Of a stretch of 64,000 nt of DNA, positions 48,297 to 60,255 are shown one piece after another. A model generated the notes under the pieces. The model was not told where the DNA came from. It searched no databases and worked only from the letters and a program-made list of their open reading frames with translations. A program made the translations under genes and the position numbers. Numbering within the stretch: position 1 is the first letter of the stretch; the number at the start of each line of letters is the position of its first letter. Source of the stretch: Nipponacmea schrenckii (lineage: Eukaryota; Mollusca; Gastropoda; Lottiidae); the NCBI GenBank assembly GCA_030562195.1, contig JAUJPP010000012.1, forward strand, positions 8,370,001 to 8,434,000, read 5' to 3'.

Positions 48297-50050
48297 CCTC
48301 AGACATCAGCTTAGTATCAATGTCCTGACACCTCAGACACCGGTATCTATGTTTTGACACCATGACACCTCAGCACCATTATCCAATGTTCTGACAGCTT
48401 GATACCTCAGACATCTGTATCAATGTAAAGACACCTCAGACATCATTATGTTCTGGCAGCTTAAACATCGGCAGCTTAAACATCGGACATCATTATCGAT
48501 CATCATCAAACATCAGTGTCAATATTCTGACAGATAAAAATGATGTTCTGACATTAGTTTGCTAACTCATTGTCAATATTCTGACAGCTTTAATCATTGG
48601 ACAATATTTATAATGTTTTGAAAGCTTGATACCTCAGAATAATGTTAATATTCTGACAGCTTTGATACCTCAGACATGAATATTAATATTCTGATACCTT
48701 AGACAGTGATATTTAGAATCTGCCAGTTAGAAAGCTCAGAAATTAATATTTATATTCTGACAGCTTGATACATCAGATAATGATACAAATATTCTGACAG
48801 TTTTGATAACTTAGATAATAATAGTATTATTCTGACAGCTTTGATACATCAGATAATAGTATTAATATTCTGACAGTTTTGATACCTTAGATAATGATAT
48901 TATTATTCTTACAGCTTTGATATCTTAGATAATAATATTATTATTCTTACAGCTTTGATACCTTAGATAATGATATTATTATTCTTTCAGCTTTGATACC
49001 TTAGATAATGATATTATTATTCTGACAGTTTGATACCTTAGGTAAATATATTATTCTGACAGCTTTGATACCTTAGATAATGATATTAATATTCTGACAG
49101 TTTTGATACCTTAGGTAATGATATTATTCTGACAGCTTTGATACCTTAGATAATGATATTATTATTCTGACAGCTTTGATACCTTAGATAATGATATTAT
49201 ATTCTGACAGCTTTGATACTTAGATATGATATTAATATTCTGACAGTTTGATACCTTAGATAATGATATTATATTCTGACAGCTTTGATACCTTAGATAA
49301 TGATATTATAATTCTGACAGCTTTGATACCTTAGATAATAATATTATTATTTAGACGGCTTTGATACCTTAGATAATAATATTATTATTCTGACAGTTTT
49401 GATACCTTAGATAATGATATTATTATTCTGACAGCTTTGATACCTTAGATAATAATATTATTATTCTGACAGCTTTGATACCTTAGATAATGAATATTAT
49501 AATTCTGACAGCTTTGATACCTTAGATAATGATATTATTATTCTGAAAGCTTTGATACCTTAGATAATAGTATTAATATTCTGACAGTTTTGATACCTTA
49601 GATAATAATATTATTATTCTGAGTGCTTTGAGACCTTAGATAATAATATTATCATTCTGGCAGTTTTGATACCTTACGCAATGATATTTATATTCTGCCA
49701 GCTTGAAACCTCAGTCAATTTTATTGATATTTGATACCTCAGAAATTAATATAAATATTCTGACAGTTTGACACCTAAGACTATAACAGCTTCGATACCT
49801 CAAATATCAACTTGGTATCCCAGAGATACAATGTATATGAATTTTCTGACAGCTTAAAATCAAAATGAATGTTTCGACAGCTTAGAAAATAAGACAATGA
49901 TCTGCCAGTTTGATACCTCAGATATAATATCTATATATTATCTATATATTATCTATATCTATAAATATATTTTGACCGCTTAAAACCCTAGATCTCAATA
50001 CTGGTTTGTCGTTTTTATAATCGGTCATCTGACATTGATCTGACACCTGA
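48297..50050 (+). repeat. Minisatellite array of about 38 bp
   Basis: The core (about 48800-49680) is tandem copies of TTCTGACAGCTTTGATACCT + TAGATAATGATATTATTA. The edges are more degenerate: the left edge (48297-48700) uses CCTCAGACATCA and CAATATTCTGACAGCTT words, the right edge (49690-50050) uses GATACCTCAGA. Several units have lost 1-4 bases in the ATT run. No unique spacers. Confidence 0.95.
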
Positions 50051-50704
50051 CTATTGCTTTCGCATCCTAAAAATGTTTCCATATTCTAATACAAAACCAT
50101 GCTTTTGAATACAAAAAAGGGCGTAGACTCAATAGCAATAGTTTTATTGACAAATACAGTGCTCATCAATAATTTCTTAGACAAGAATAGATGTAACAAT
50201 TATATGATTTAGAGTTATATTATGTGAGGAATTCAATCCATATTTTGTACAGATAATTATGTATTTGATTGACTGTTCTTACAATTTAGTATAGCAACTG
50301 AGTGTAGTTACATCATAAACACTTTATTTATAGAAACTAAAGCAAGTAAATAACAACTTTACCTTTAATTCCGCTAATCTGGAAAATTTTTTACTTGAGA
50401 TATGTATCATCATACAGGTAGGAGCTTTACGAAATACTTCGTTACAAATTTTGAGCTAAGGTTAGGTCGCGTATCATGTTACATGTGCATAATATGTCTG
50501 ATTGTCAAAAATAACTAGTGTATTGGATGCATTTCAATTTATGCAGAATCATATTATACTATATATATATTATGTTTAATATATGTAAATTTTAAGTAAT
50601 AACACTCATGAAAGGATATAGGTTATAGAGGGCTAAAATTTCATCTTCGTTTGGCTTTGAGTAATTTCTTTAAAAGCTACAAATATCATATTTTTTGTAA
50701 GGCG
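50051..50704. other. Intergenic stretch
   Basis: AT-rich, no gene recognised. Confidence 0.4.
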
Positions 50705-50789
50705 AATTTAGTAAATGTACGCATAACAATTTATTAAAAAAAAAATTGATTTTTTGTTAATAAATTGTTATGCGTACATTTACTAAATT
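50705..50789. repeat. Perfect 33-bp inverted repeat (hairpin)
   Basis: Arm 50705-50737 (starting AATTTAGTAAATGTACGCAT) is the exact reverse complement of arm 50757-50789 (ending ATGCGTACATTTACTAAATT). The 19-base loop is A-run, TTG, A, T-run. No mismatch in 33 pairs, in a region otherwise free of repeats. Confidence 0.95.
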
Positions 50790-53745
50790 GATCATTGACT
50801 ACACTATTTTACATTTATTTTCATGGATATTTCTATTTCCTATAGATGCTTCCAAATATATTGTTTAGTTTAAAATTGGGTGGGTTAATATACATCGCTC
50901 ATTTATAGCGGATTTAAATTTTGATCACAATATGTTTACATTCGCTATAGACTCTTTTACATAAGTCCCCCTGAGATTTTTTAAAAAAAAACTTTTGCCT
51001 TTCATTGAATTATGAATTATTTGCAATAAAATTCTCTTTCCGATTTATTTTTTCTAAAAACAAACACATATCAAAAGATATACATGTCCGCAATAACCCG
51101 ACTATTTTACCACTCACGGCAATGAAATAAAAGGTTAAGCTAAGAATAATATATCAATTATAATATATTTATTAATATATAATTATATTTTGACATGTCC
51201 AATTATATTTATTATAATTTTAATAAGAATATTATATTTAAATCTCTATTATAGTGATATTGCAATGGTAAATATTCTTTTGCTTTTTTACTTTATAGGC
51301 CTAATTTGTATTTTTTACTCTCTTGTTTGACTGAATAGGTCTGTGACGTGGCAAAAATATTATGTCTGGTTTTAAAATGTTTTCAGATTGAGAGAATAGG
51401 GGTGTAAAACTCTATTTCTACAAATTTTATCGACTGTTTATTTGTGTAGATGAATATAGTGTATGTGTCAGTTTATAAAATCCAACTTATTGGAACCGTT
51501 TCAAGATAATCGCCAAGTTTTAACTACTAATTGACTGACGTATATAGAATTATTTATCATGTTTATCTTACATGCCAAAATTATGAAATGATTATTTTTC
51601 TATCAAATAGTTCCATGATTAACTTTGTTTTAATATGTTTTTAACTGAAACCACTTGACTTACCTCACAGATATACCATCATCATAATTAATCTCGCAGC
51701 CAAATCTCATTAATCCCACATATAACATGGCAAGACGCCTGACTGAGAGAAAATTTGTGTACAAATTGATGACGTGAATGCTGGTGTGTTGTAATGCGTT
51801 TAAAGACTGTTCCCTTTTCATAAACTTACAACGAAAAATACTGAAATTAAAATTAAATCATTATCTCAGATAAGTTTTCTGATAAAATGCGCTATTATTT
51901 CATTTAATTTCATATTATTTTGCTATTTCATGGGCTTCTTCTGTATTTTTAGAACATAAAGACCTTATATGATATTCGTCTCTCTTCTTCCTAAATTAAA
52001 ACCATGATTCAAATGTTAATTACAGAACTAAACCTAGAAATCATTCTATTCCTACTAAACAGTTCCACGAAACACTAAACAATTCAAATTCAAATGCAAA
52101 TAAAATTCTTAGGAAGAAATTAGTGTATGTTTTAAATTTACATATAACAGCATTATCAAATGTAAGTAAATAATAATAATTTATCATGGCGGTACAAAAA
52201 ATCAAAACAAAATAATGTGAAAATTGAAGTATAGAAGATGTAGAAAATACAGAAGTTACAATTAATTTATTATTACAATATACACGAAATATGTAAATGA
52301 GCATATGAAAAATATACAAATTTGACAAATTGTTTCTCTCTACAAAACTAATCTCTAAGATTAATTGAATATCTACATCCTATTCACCATTTAATTTGTG
52401 GAACAATGTCTATTTGCATTTAATTAATAAATTTTTTGTTGTCACAAAATATTGCATTAAAATGGCATAGAAAATGACTGTCTTTAAAAAAGAAGTCCTA
52501 TTTGTGGCATTTTAGCCATTCGTTATTCCTCGTTGATAATAAGTACCCGGAAATTTTATAACGGCAAGATTTTGGCAGATCTGAAGATTTTCTAGGATTT
52601 GAAATGAATACTTATCAACAAATATTACAACAAAATCGATTAAAAATTGAGGATGAACATCGATATTGCACCGATATTTCAAGAATTAATTAAAACGAAT
52701 TAATTAACAAATGTGTTGACGTCTGTGTTGCTTTTGTTATTTTGTTTTAGGTTTTTAAATTTAAATAAGAACAAAGTCATACTGAGAGCCGTGGCCTATT
52801 TAGCCAAATAGAAATAAAGAAATATATTTACAGTGAGAGATGTTAAGAATTTGGGAGGTACCAGAAAGTCATAAATCTTCTAACGTGTCACAATCCCATT
52901 TACATACAAAATATACCCTATATTAGCAGTTTTAAACAAAAAATTTTACTCTTCTATATCAGATATAATTCCAATTCTCTTATCCGTATTTCTTTTTGAA
53001 ATTAAAAGCCACATTGGGATCAGTATTTATTTTCTTTCATCAATTATTAAGGATAGAAATATTTTTTGGGCAGAAACTCCAGATTTTTCTAAGCCCTTGC
53101 TATAATGTTGTTAAAGATTTTCGCGTATGATTTGAATTTTGCGAAGTGATATTGTTGGGCGATTTTTACAGACTGTAATTATGAAAATATTAAAAGATAA
53201 TATTCGTGGCATTTCATTTTTAGGGATCCGCATGCATGTTGATTAGTTGATATTAGTGTACTTGTTTTTATCGATATTCTGCGGGAAATATGGTGTATAA
53301 AATATTTGCTTTCAGTATCAGGATAATATGTTTAATGATAACCGAAAATGTAAAACCAAAACAGTTAAGTCTAAGGAGGGGGGGGGGGGTACACCTGCAT
53401 GAAACAAAGCGTTCTCCTGGTGTATATTATGTCTATTACGTATACTTATAGTCCTTACCATTATTGTACCAAACTTGTTTTTTAGAATGTACTATTTTAA
53501 GCATTGACTATTCACATTATTATATTGGTTTTGAGCTGGAGACTCTGGCGATGAAAAATATATTTGCTTCAAATCATGATATCAATCTTACGAAGCCTTT
53601 TTCCATTACGGAATCCATAAAATTCATCCAAGGCTAATCAGAAAAGTATAGATAGAGATTTACGTCAAGACATACGTTTACAAGTTGATTTTAAGACGTT
53701 TATTAAAGGGACAGTTCCACTATCTGTTTGACCAATCGTACCTTA
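50790..53745. other. Long non-coding stretch
   Basis: AT-rich. G run at about 53378-53390. The 95-residue minus-strand frame 52328-52041 is Phe/Tyr/Asn-rich and unsupported. Confidence 0.4.
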
Positions 53746-53833
53746 TAGTGCATTCAGACGACTGAAGTTGAGGCAGCTTAACGTCAAACCGTTCTTCAAG
53801 GCCGTTTTTTTTTTTAGTCGTCTGAACGCACTA
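53746..53833. mobile_element. 88-bp MITE with TTA target duplication
   Basis: TAGTGCATTCAGACGACT at 53746-53763 and AGTCGTCTGAACGCACTA at 53816-53833 are inverted repeats with one mismatch. TTA lies directly outside both ends (53743-53745 and 53834-53836). The interior is about 50 bases including a T run. Three-base TTA/TWA duplications are typical of PIF/Harbinger elements; that assignment is inference. Confidence 0.7.
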
Positions 53834-54489
53834 TTAGTCTTAACATGAACCAACCGTTACTTTCACAAACACAGATTCTCGTCATTTATTTTGATTGGTC
53901 GAGAGTTTACTCTTCTACCAATAAGATCCTTCTAACAAACTATTGCGGAGAAATGTTTGATTGACCAGACGTCAAACTTATATAGTTATAGTTATAGTTT
54001 TATTCTGGGATAATCGAGTCTACAAGGTCAATGCCGTATTATGAAAAAAATGGCTGACCGTCCATAAAGGAATTTAGAGGAGCGATTGCGAGTACACAAT
54101 CTGGTTTTGGCATAACAACCGGGACAGATTCTTAAGAAAGTGAATTACCGCTTCTAGTTTTGGTAGAAATAAAAATGTCTTTGTTATTTGAAAGTGCCTG
54201 CGTTGTTTTTTTCGGGTTTTTGCTCAGACATTTGATAGAAAACCTGTTTTGAATTAATGGAAACAATGATTCAATGGAGGCCGCCATATTGAATCAGTCG
54301 AAATATAACGAGATCACTGATTCATTTAGTAGTGACGTATGATTTGCCAAGGGAGGGTATTAGTCTCTAATGACGAGAAACTAAACGTTGCTTTAAAACA
54401 TGGTGACCCTGTGATGTCCAATAATTCATTTGCTATCTGCTTCCATGTTATATCACGAAATTCAACCCCCAATAACCTTTTCCAGAAAT

Positions 54490-54770
54490 CTCGTTGCCAA
54501 TGTGTGAAAGCCTAGCCAATACTAGGTTTCTGTACAAAATTTCAATATAGCATGACTGAAAATTTTGAACCTGTCCAAAGGGAAGTCACTGCGCACAAAA
54601 GCATTATTTTTAGAAATAACTATCCGCCAATAAGATTTCAATAAGATTTCATTAGGCCTATATCAGAAATTCCGAAAGAAAATACAATTTCAGACATCAA
54701 ATTCAAAATTCAATACCAAAAATTAGTCAAATTTTTTTTACTGAACTTAAGTCCTTGTGCTCCACGACCA
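54490..54770 (+). repeat. Dispersed repeat R2, copy 2
   Basis: Diverged relative of 21185-21560 in the same orientation, ending at CCAAAAATTAGTCAAA. See the first copy for matched blocks. Confidence 0.7.
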
Positions 54771-55584
54771 AGATTAAGTTTACCAAATCTGTGAAGTTTG
54801 AATGCAAAATAACTCCTAACATTGCCTTGAGTAGCGTAAATTATTGCCAATGTATCCAATCACTTTTTATCTCTTTTTGCTGATGTCGACACCCTAAATG
54901 CGGTTATTTTTACCTGGATAAACGCTTCACAATGTTGGGGAACTGTTTATAATCAATATCGGAGGAACGCTTTTCGGAGAAAATATAGAAAAAAGTCGAG
55001 AAATAATTTTAAATAATGTAAGTCTAGTATTTTGCCTGGCACTGTTCGTGATAGAGAAAGATGATCGTAAATATTTATCACAGGTTGAAAGCCAACAAGT
55101 TTCTGCAAGTAGTGTATGACGAAAGGTTTAATATACCATACTGGTGATGGATGCTCTCTGTTAAATGATCTTCTTTACACTAAAATACCAGTGGGCTTTA
55201 GTTTTTTTGGGGTTTTTTTTCCCTCACAAGCTATTAGGCCTACTTCATTTCGTCTTACAGCCACATTTGCTTTAATAGATATCTTTGGACTATCGACAGT
55301 CTCACAAGAAAGCATGGGTTGTATAAATAGAAAAAAACCTAGTGCCTTTAGTCTTTCATGCTGTACGCAAAATATAATAGTTTTTAGACAGTATTTTTCA
55401 TTGACTATTAGTAATTAAGCAATTCGATTTTCCTTGAATTAAATAGATGTACTGAAACGCTTCATTAACCAAGAATAAACGCTGATAACAAGCATAGTAA
55501 ATGAATTATCTGTACAACATTAGGTCGAATTCGATTTTCTCTTATCCTATGTAAAGATTTGTTTAGGAATACAATAAGACTGCA
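54771..55584. other. Intergenic stretch
   Basis: A 100-residue plus-strand open frame (55116-55418) has no recognisable domain and a poly-T-driven FFGVFFP segment; I do not call it a gene. Confidence 0.35.
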
Positions 55585-56456
55585 TTAATCTATTGTGTAA
55601 TCACCATCAACAGACAAATACGCTACCTTAAACCTCATTGATAAAAGTCCGTTGTTAACAAATTCCAGGCCCTCGTCGCACAGACCTTGTCCTTGTTTTA
55701 ACAATAGCAGTAATGCCAGAACATTAGACCACCTTGGATAAATCTTCTGATTAGCCCGAACTAAATAATTGAATGCCAAGACCAAATGGACAAAATCATT
55801 GGTCAAAAACTCCGTCGTTGTAATTTCAACTCTTTTATTGCTCAATGTGGCCACCTTTTTCAGAAAAAATAATTGTCCTTTCGGTTTATTCTGGCGGTAT
55901 GTGTATTCATTCTATTCCTCTTGCTATCTATCTTCCATTGTACATTTTGTAAGCTTCATATACTATACATAACTGGATAGCACTCAGGCGATAAGAGTGG
56001 CTGTTCATCATCCATACAAAATAATCAAGAAGTTGACGATTGGTTCTTAAAATTGTGGACACGTTTTTTCCTTGGTCACTCGATATAGGCGCATATAACA
56101 TTTCTTATCAAAGCCTATAGAAAAGTTTTCCACATGATTCACATTCACATGTCGTATTATACTGGGAAATTGTTCAATACATTTTCTCAGCTTTTTAACG
56201 TTAAAAAATGTACTTGTGTTGTTTTTTAGAATTACCTCCCTTGTTCTGTGAATAACGTTTGGCGTCATGATTCTCATTTATAATCGTGGGGGTTAAATAA
56301 TATACTAATGTTTCTTTTTAACATGGTCAATGACATGTTATGGATCGCCTCTATATAACATGCACTCGTATTGATCTTGGGTTCTAAAGGTGACTGAATG
56401 TGACTTCTGAAGTCTATATTGTTAATCCCTGAAAAGTGAATTGGTACAGTGCACAA
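55585..56456 (-). pseudogene. Cluster of unrecognised minus-strand reading frames
   Basis: Three open frames follow each other on the minus strand: 56456-56274 (60 residues), 56277-56047 (76) and about 55905-55585 (up to 107 counting codons before the first Met-like start). The last two share a frame. Their texts look more protein-like than chance AT-rich frames: HVENFSIGFDKKCYMRLYRV in the second; ITTTEFLTNDFVHLVLAFNY, PRWSNVLALLLLLKQGQGL and RFKVAYLSVDGDYTID in the third. I recognise no family. They may be the remains of one decayed coding sequence, perhaps from a mobile element, or exons of an unknown gene. Confidence 0.25.
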
Positions 56457-57493
56457 GGTGGATAGACCATAGACCTAATATACCTGACTGAAACTATTCA
56501 AGAGTCATTTTCCGTTATCTACCACAGACCTCTTATATAAAATAATGAGTAAATATGCTGACATTAAAATCAATGCAGATTTTATATAATTATCTATGAT
56601 GAGGAATCCTATAGATTCTCTATCGATGCAATGTCTACTAAACTACTGTAGTACATGTTGTCGCCGTTGGCAGATTATCTTCAAAGTTATCAGGGATTGA
56701 GTATAAAAGAACAACAAACAGACTCAATCCTTTGCTTTTATTACCTAAATTTACAACATGACAACCTGCAATAAGTATGGTATCATTTCACCATCGGCTA
56801 CCATGAAAACCTGTCTGTCAGTGCACATTAAAGACCCCTGAAGTATTTTTAAAAAAAGGTTGTTTTGTACATGTACTCCTTCATTGTAATGATGTCGTAA
56901 GTCTTTATTTGCCCATCAAGGAGTTGAACAGTAAACGAAGTAAAACCTAATTCTAGTTTTGTGATATGTTGGCGTGTGCCATTCCTAATCCTAATCATTG
57001 AATATATACATTAACCTTAACCCTTAAAAAATAATTGTCATCCCTAGTGACCTAAACCTGTCTCTAACACGAACAAAACAATAAATTTCTACAATTTCCT
57101 ATAATTATCATCCATACTTAACGACATCATCTTGTCATTTCCAGATCATGTGATCTAGCGGAAATAGAACAATCAGTAGGTTGTCTGCCTGTCAATCACA
57201 GCAAGATAATTAAATTCGACAAAATAAAAAAATTATAATTACTTTTAGGGGTACATGTATATCCACAAGGATATTCAGGTCTTACAGTTACTTGTTGTCT
57301 AATTTCAGTATATTCTTTTGAAGGTTATGTTGGGTACACTGTCATTAAAAGAACGCATCACAGTTTAGTTGATTTCTTGGAACAATATTTGAAAAAAAAC
57401 TATATTAACAGGGGTCGTAAGGGGTATTTTAAATTTGTAATCTCTGTCAAAGACACAATTTCAATCGGACGTCTGTGTTTCCTGTAATTCCAC
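56457..57493. other. Non-coding stretch
   Basis: No gene recognised. Contains the GTGCACATTAAAGACC word at about 56823. Confidence 0.4.
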
Positions 57494-57562
57494 TTGATGT
57501 CGTCACTAATCGTGAAGGCCGTATGTGATTCACGCCTATTTTGCGATAAGTGGCGACATCAA
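57494..57562. other. Nested imperfect hairpin in a less AT-rich patch
   Basis: TTGATGTCGTCACT (57494-57507) pairs with AGTGGCGACATCAA (57549-57562) with one mismatch. Inside it, CGTGAA (from 57511) pairs with TTCACG (57529-57534). The surrounding 57440-57660 patch has more G+C and CpG than the flanks. It could be a conserved regulatory element or structured RNA. Confidence 0.4.
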
Positions 57563-59772
57563 ACTCCCTTAATCTAAAACCTTCATCTGACCTGACGGAC
57601 TATAATTGAGCGACCCGACCCATCTTGTACATGTATTTGTATTAATCTGTAGGCGTGCGCAAAATAATTAAATTAATTTTAAAATTCAAAACGTTGATTT
57701 TATATTTAAGGTATGTTAATTTTAAGCCATATCATTTTTAGATAAATATGTATCCATATTCTAATGTATGCAGGGACCGTGACTCGCTGGTAGGAAGGTT
57801 ATGTGATTGATAACCATGAACAGAAGAGTCGATTTCTTCATATTGGAATGCTATAAGCATGTTGAAATATTTCTTTGCCGAACTGGTATAATATGTGAAT
57901 CAAAACCTATTTGTCAATCAGATATTCTGGATACTTCATTATACTGTGTTGCAAAAGTGTTTTCAGTTTCATTTCATGCCAAAATAAAGTTCTATGCATC
58001 GAAGTGTAATGTATCATGGTGGTAAAAAAAAGATCAACATAAGCATCCTCTTTTGTAGACGCTTTCTTCTCACCAGATAGAAAAACACTTGTTTAAAAGA
58101 AAATTTGGTAGTGACAGTCAACAAATACCATCTCAAGAATAGATCGTAGAACAGTTTAGAGCTATTGCATACATGCGTGAACATATTTGGACATTCTCCT
58201 TGTCACCAGCGTTCCCCTATTGTACACGGCTTTGCATTACCGCTCTCGTCTTTAATGATCTCTTAAAGTTTACAGTGGATGTGTTTCAGGGGGATTCGCT
58301 GTGTTCTCCTTTTCAAAGTTAAAAAAGGTGGGTTAAAAAAAATAGTAGTGCCAATATGGACATTTATAGACAAAAGATTGAACAAGTGGAGTAAATATAA
58401 ACCATGTGGCTATACCCACTAGTCTCTATAGCAACCTGACCTTTCCTTAAACCCACATCTATGTTGTTGAGTGACTGACATTTCAATATAAATCGGTAAT
58501 GATAGAGGCTATAAATCGTCAAACGAAACCATACTATTTTCAAAATGAAATTGACATCTTGAAATATGCTACTGGTTTCTTGTGACTTCATTTGTATTTC
58601 AAAATTTCTAGTAATTATTTTATCAGAATATGTCAATGCTTCGGGTATCTTGAATTATTGATTTGAATGTCGTGATTTCTGCAAAAGGGGGACCAGTACC
58701 TGATGTATCTAATTATATTTTCTCCCAATCAAATTATAACTACAATTTCGTATTTTTTGCTATTTTCTAACAAAGTTACTAATTTACGAGCACAGCTTAG
58801 TTCGAATAACGTTATTTTGAATTAGCCTAATCAAAGGGTGTAATGTAGAATCTGATTTATAACATAATCAATTGATTGATAACGATTATTGTTTCCAATA
58901 TCTCTTTGAGGAAAAGAAACGAAAAAGTAAATTGATTTTGATACTGATTTAAATTCAGCATCCTACGACCCACACCCACATGCCTTTTATCCTTTTCAAT
59001 ATTATTACCCGACTTTTTAAATTCGACTTTTCTATTAAATTAATATGGACGTTTCCTATGTGCAGATAACAAGACTCTGTGCAAACACTACATTGCTTAT
59101 ACACATCTGAAGTATTTATGCGACTCCTCCTAAACAGCACACTGAGTCTCATCGATTTTGTGATAATTGTAAATTAAGTGCGCATCTGTATGAATACTAA
59201 TATTGTTCAAATGAGCACATTCTTATAGCAATTGAATGTTGTTTTTAATCAGATGTGATGATTCAATCTAATCAATAATATTCTGATCGATTCTGTGGCA
59301 CGTGGGTGGATGCAGACGTGTAGCCTCTGTTTGAAACATAAATAGCAGGTGGTTGATGAAATGATATTGGCGACAAACTGATAGAGAGGCGACTTATTTC
59401 ATTTCTTACCGACGGTTACTCTTGTCATAGGCGACAAGTAGATCTGACATTTAGTCTTGTTACTTGCATTAGAAACCTGTGAGCGAGAGTTAGTAGGTTT
59501 GGATCTTGAAAAAGCCGATACATTCTAATCAGCTTTCATGACAGGAAAGGAGACTTTAAAACTGATAATCACAGTCGATAATTTCTTCAAATTACTTTTG
59601 TTTACACCTTTTCAGAGAATAAAAAAGACGTGATTGCATTAAAAATCTTTGAATTCATCCATGGACAATTCGTTTCACTTGATCATCCAAATTATTCAAT
59701 TCGATCGATTATTGTACAATACCTTTAACAATTAGTTTTCCGTCCTAATTCAGTGGAAAAAACAGTTTGAAT
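57563..59772. other. Non-coding stretch leading to exon B
   Basis: No supported gene. The last 500 bases (from about 59270) are less AT-rich and may be the promoter and 5' UTR of the exon at 59773; CTTGTC..GACAAG forms a small palindrome at about 59433. Confidence 0.35.
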
Positions 59773-59836
59773 ATGTTGTTAAAATCTTTCGCCAGTGCCA
59801 GAGGTTACATTCAAAATAGATCCCAGTTCTTCCCAG
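59773..59836 (+). CDS. Candidate first coding exon B of an unidentified gene (partial)
   Basis: ATG at 59773, with an in-frame TAA 27 bases upstream, opens 21 codons (MLLKSFASARGYIQNRSQFF then Pro). The frame ends in phase 1 at a strong donor, TTCCCAG/GTAAGC (exon end 59836). The phase and the last split base (G) equal those of exon A at 28308-28446, so both could splice to the same downstream exon as alternative starts. No domain is visible; the N-terminus is basic without acidic residues. The rest of the gene must lie past 64000. A chance frame is possible. Confidence 0.35.
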
Positions 59837-60019
59837 GTAAGCCTATAGTTGTTATAAATGTTTTTTGGGTTGTTGTTTTTTTGAATTGTATTCTAAAGTC
59901 GCCTGATTGTCGTTGATATTTAAATTATGAAACATTTGGAAAAAAAAGTAAATTCCTGCAAATGTATTTACAATGATACATGAATTATATTGTACTGTAA
60001 TTGGTAATTGTGTTGAAAA

Positions 60020-60255
60020 CTAATATTTCAATTGATATACTAGTTCTGTCAACTGGTATTGCAATTTATGGAACTGATATTGCATTTGACAATAATTGTG
60101 TTTTAAACCTATATAGCAATTGATACTAGTTTTTCTAACTGGTATTGCTATTTATAGAACTGATATTGCATTTGACAATTATTGTGTTGTAAGCCTATAT
60201 AGCAATTGATAGTTCTGTTAACTGGAATTGCAATTTTTAGAACTGATAAAATTTT
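60020..60255 (+). repeat. Tandem repeat of about 87 bp, 2.6 copies
   Basis: AATTGATA..CTAGTT, AACTGGTATTGCAATTTATG, GAACTGATATTGCATTTGAC and GTGTTTTAAACCTATATAGC recur with starts at about 60032, 60120 and 60206. Confidence 0.85.
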
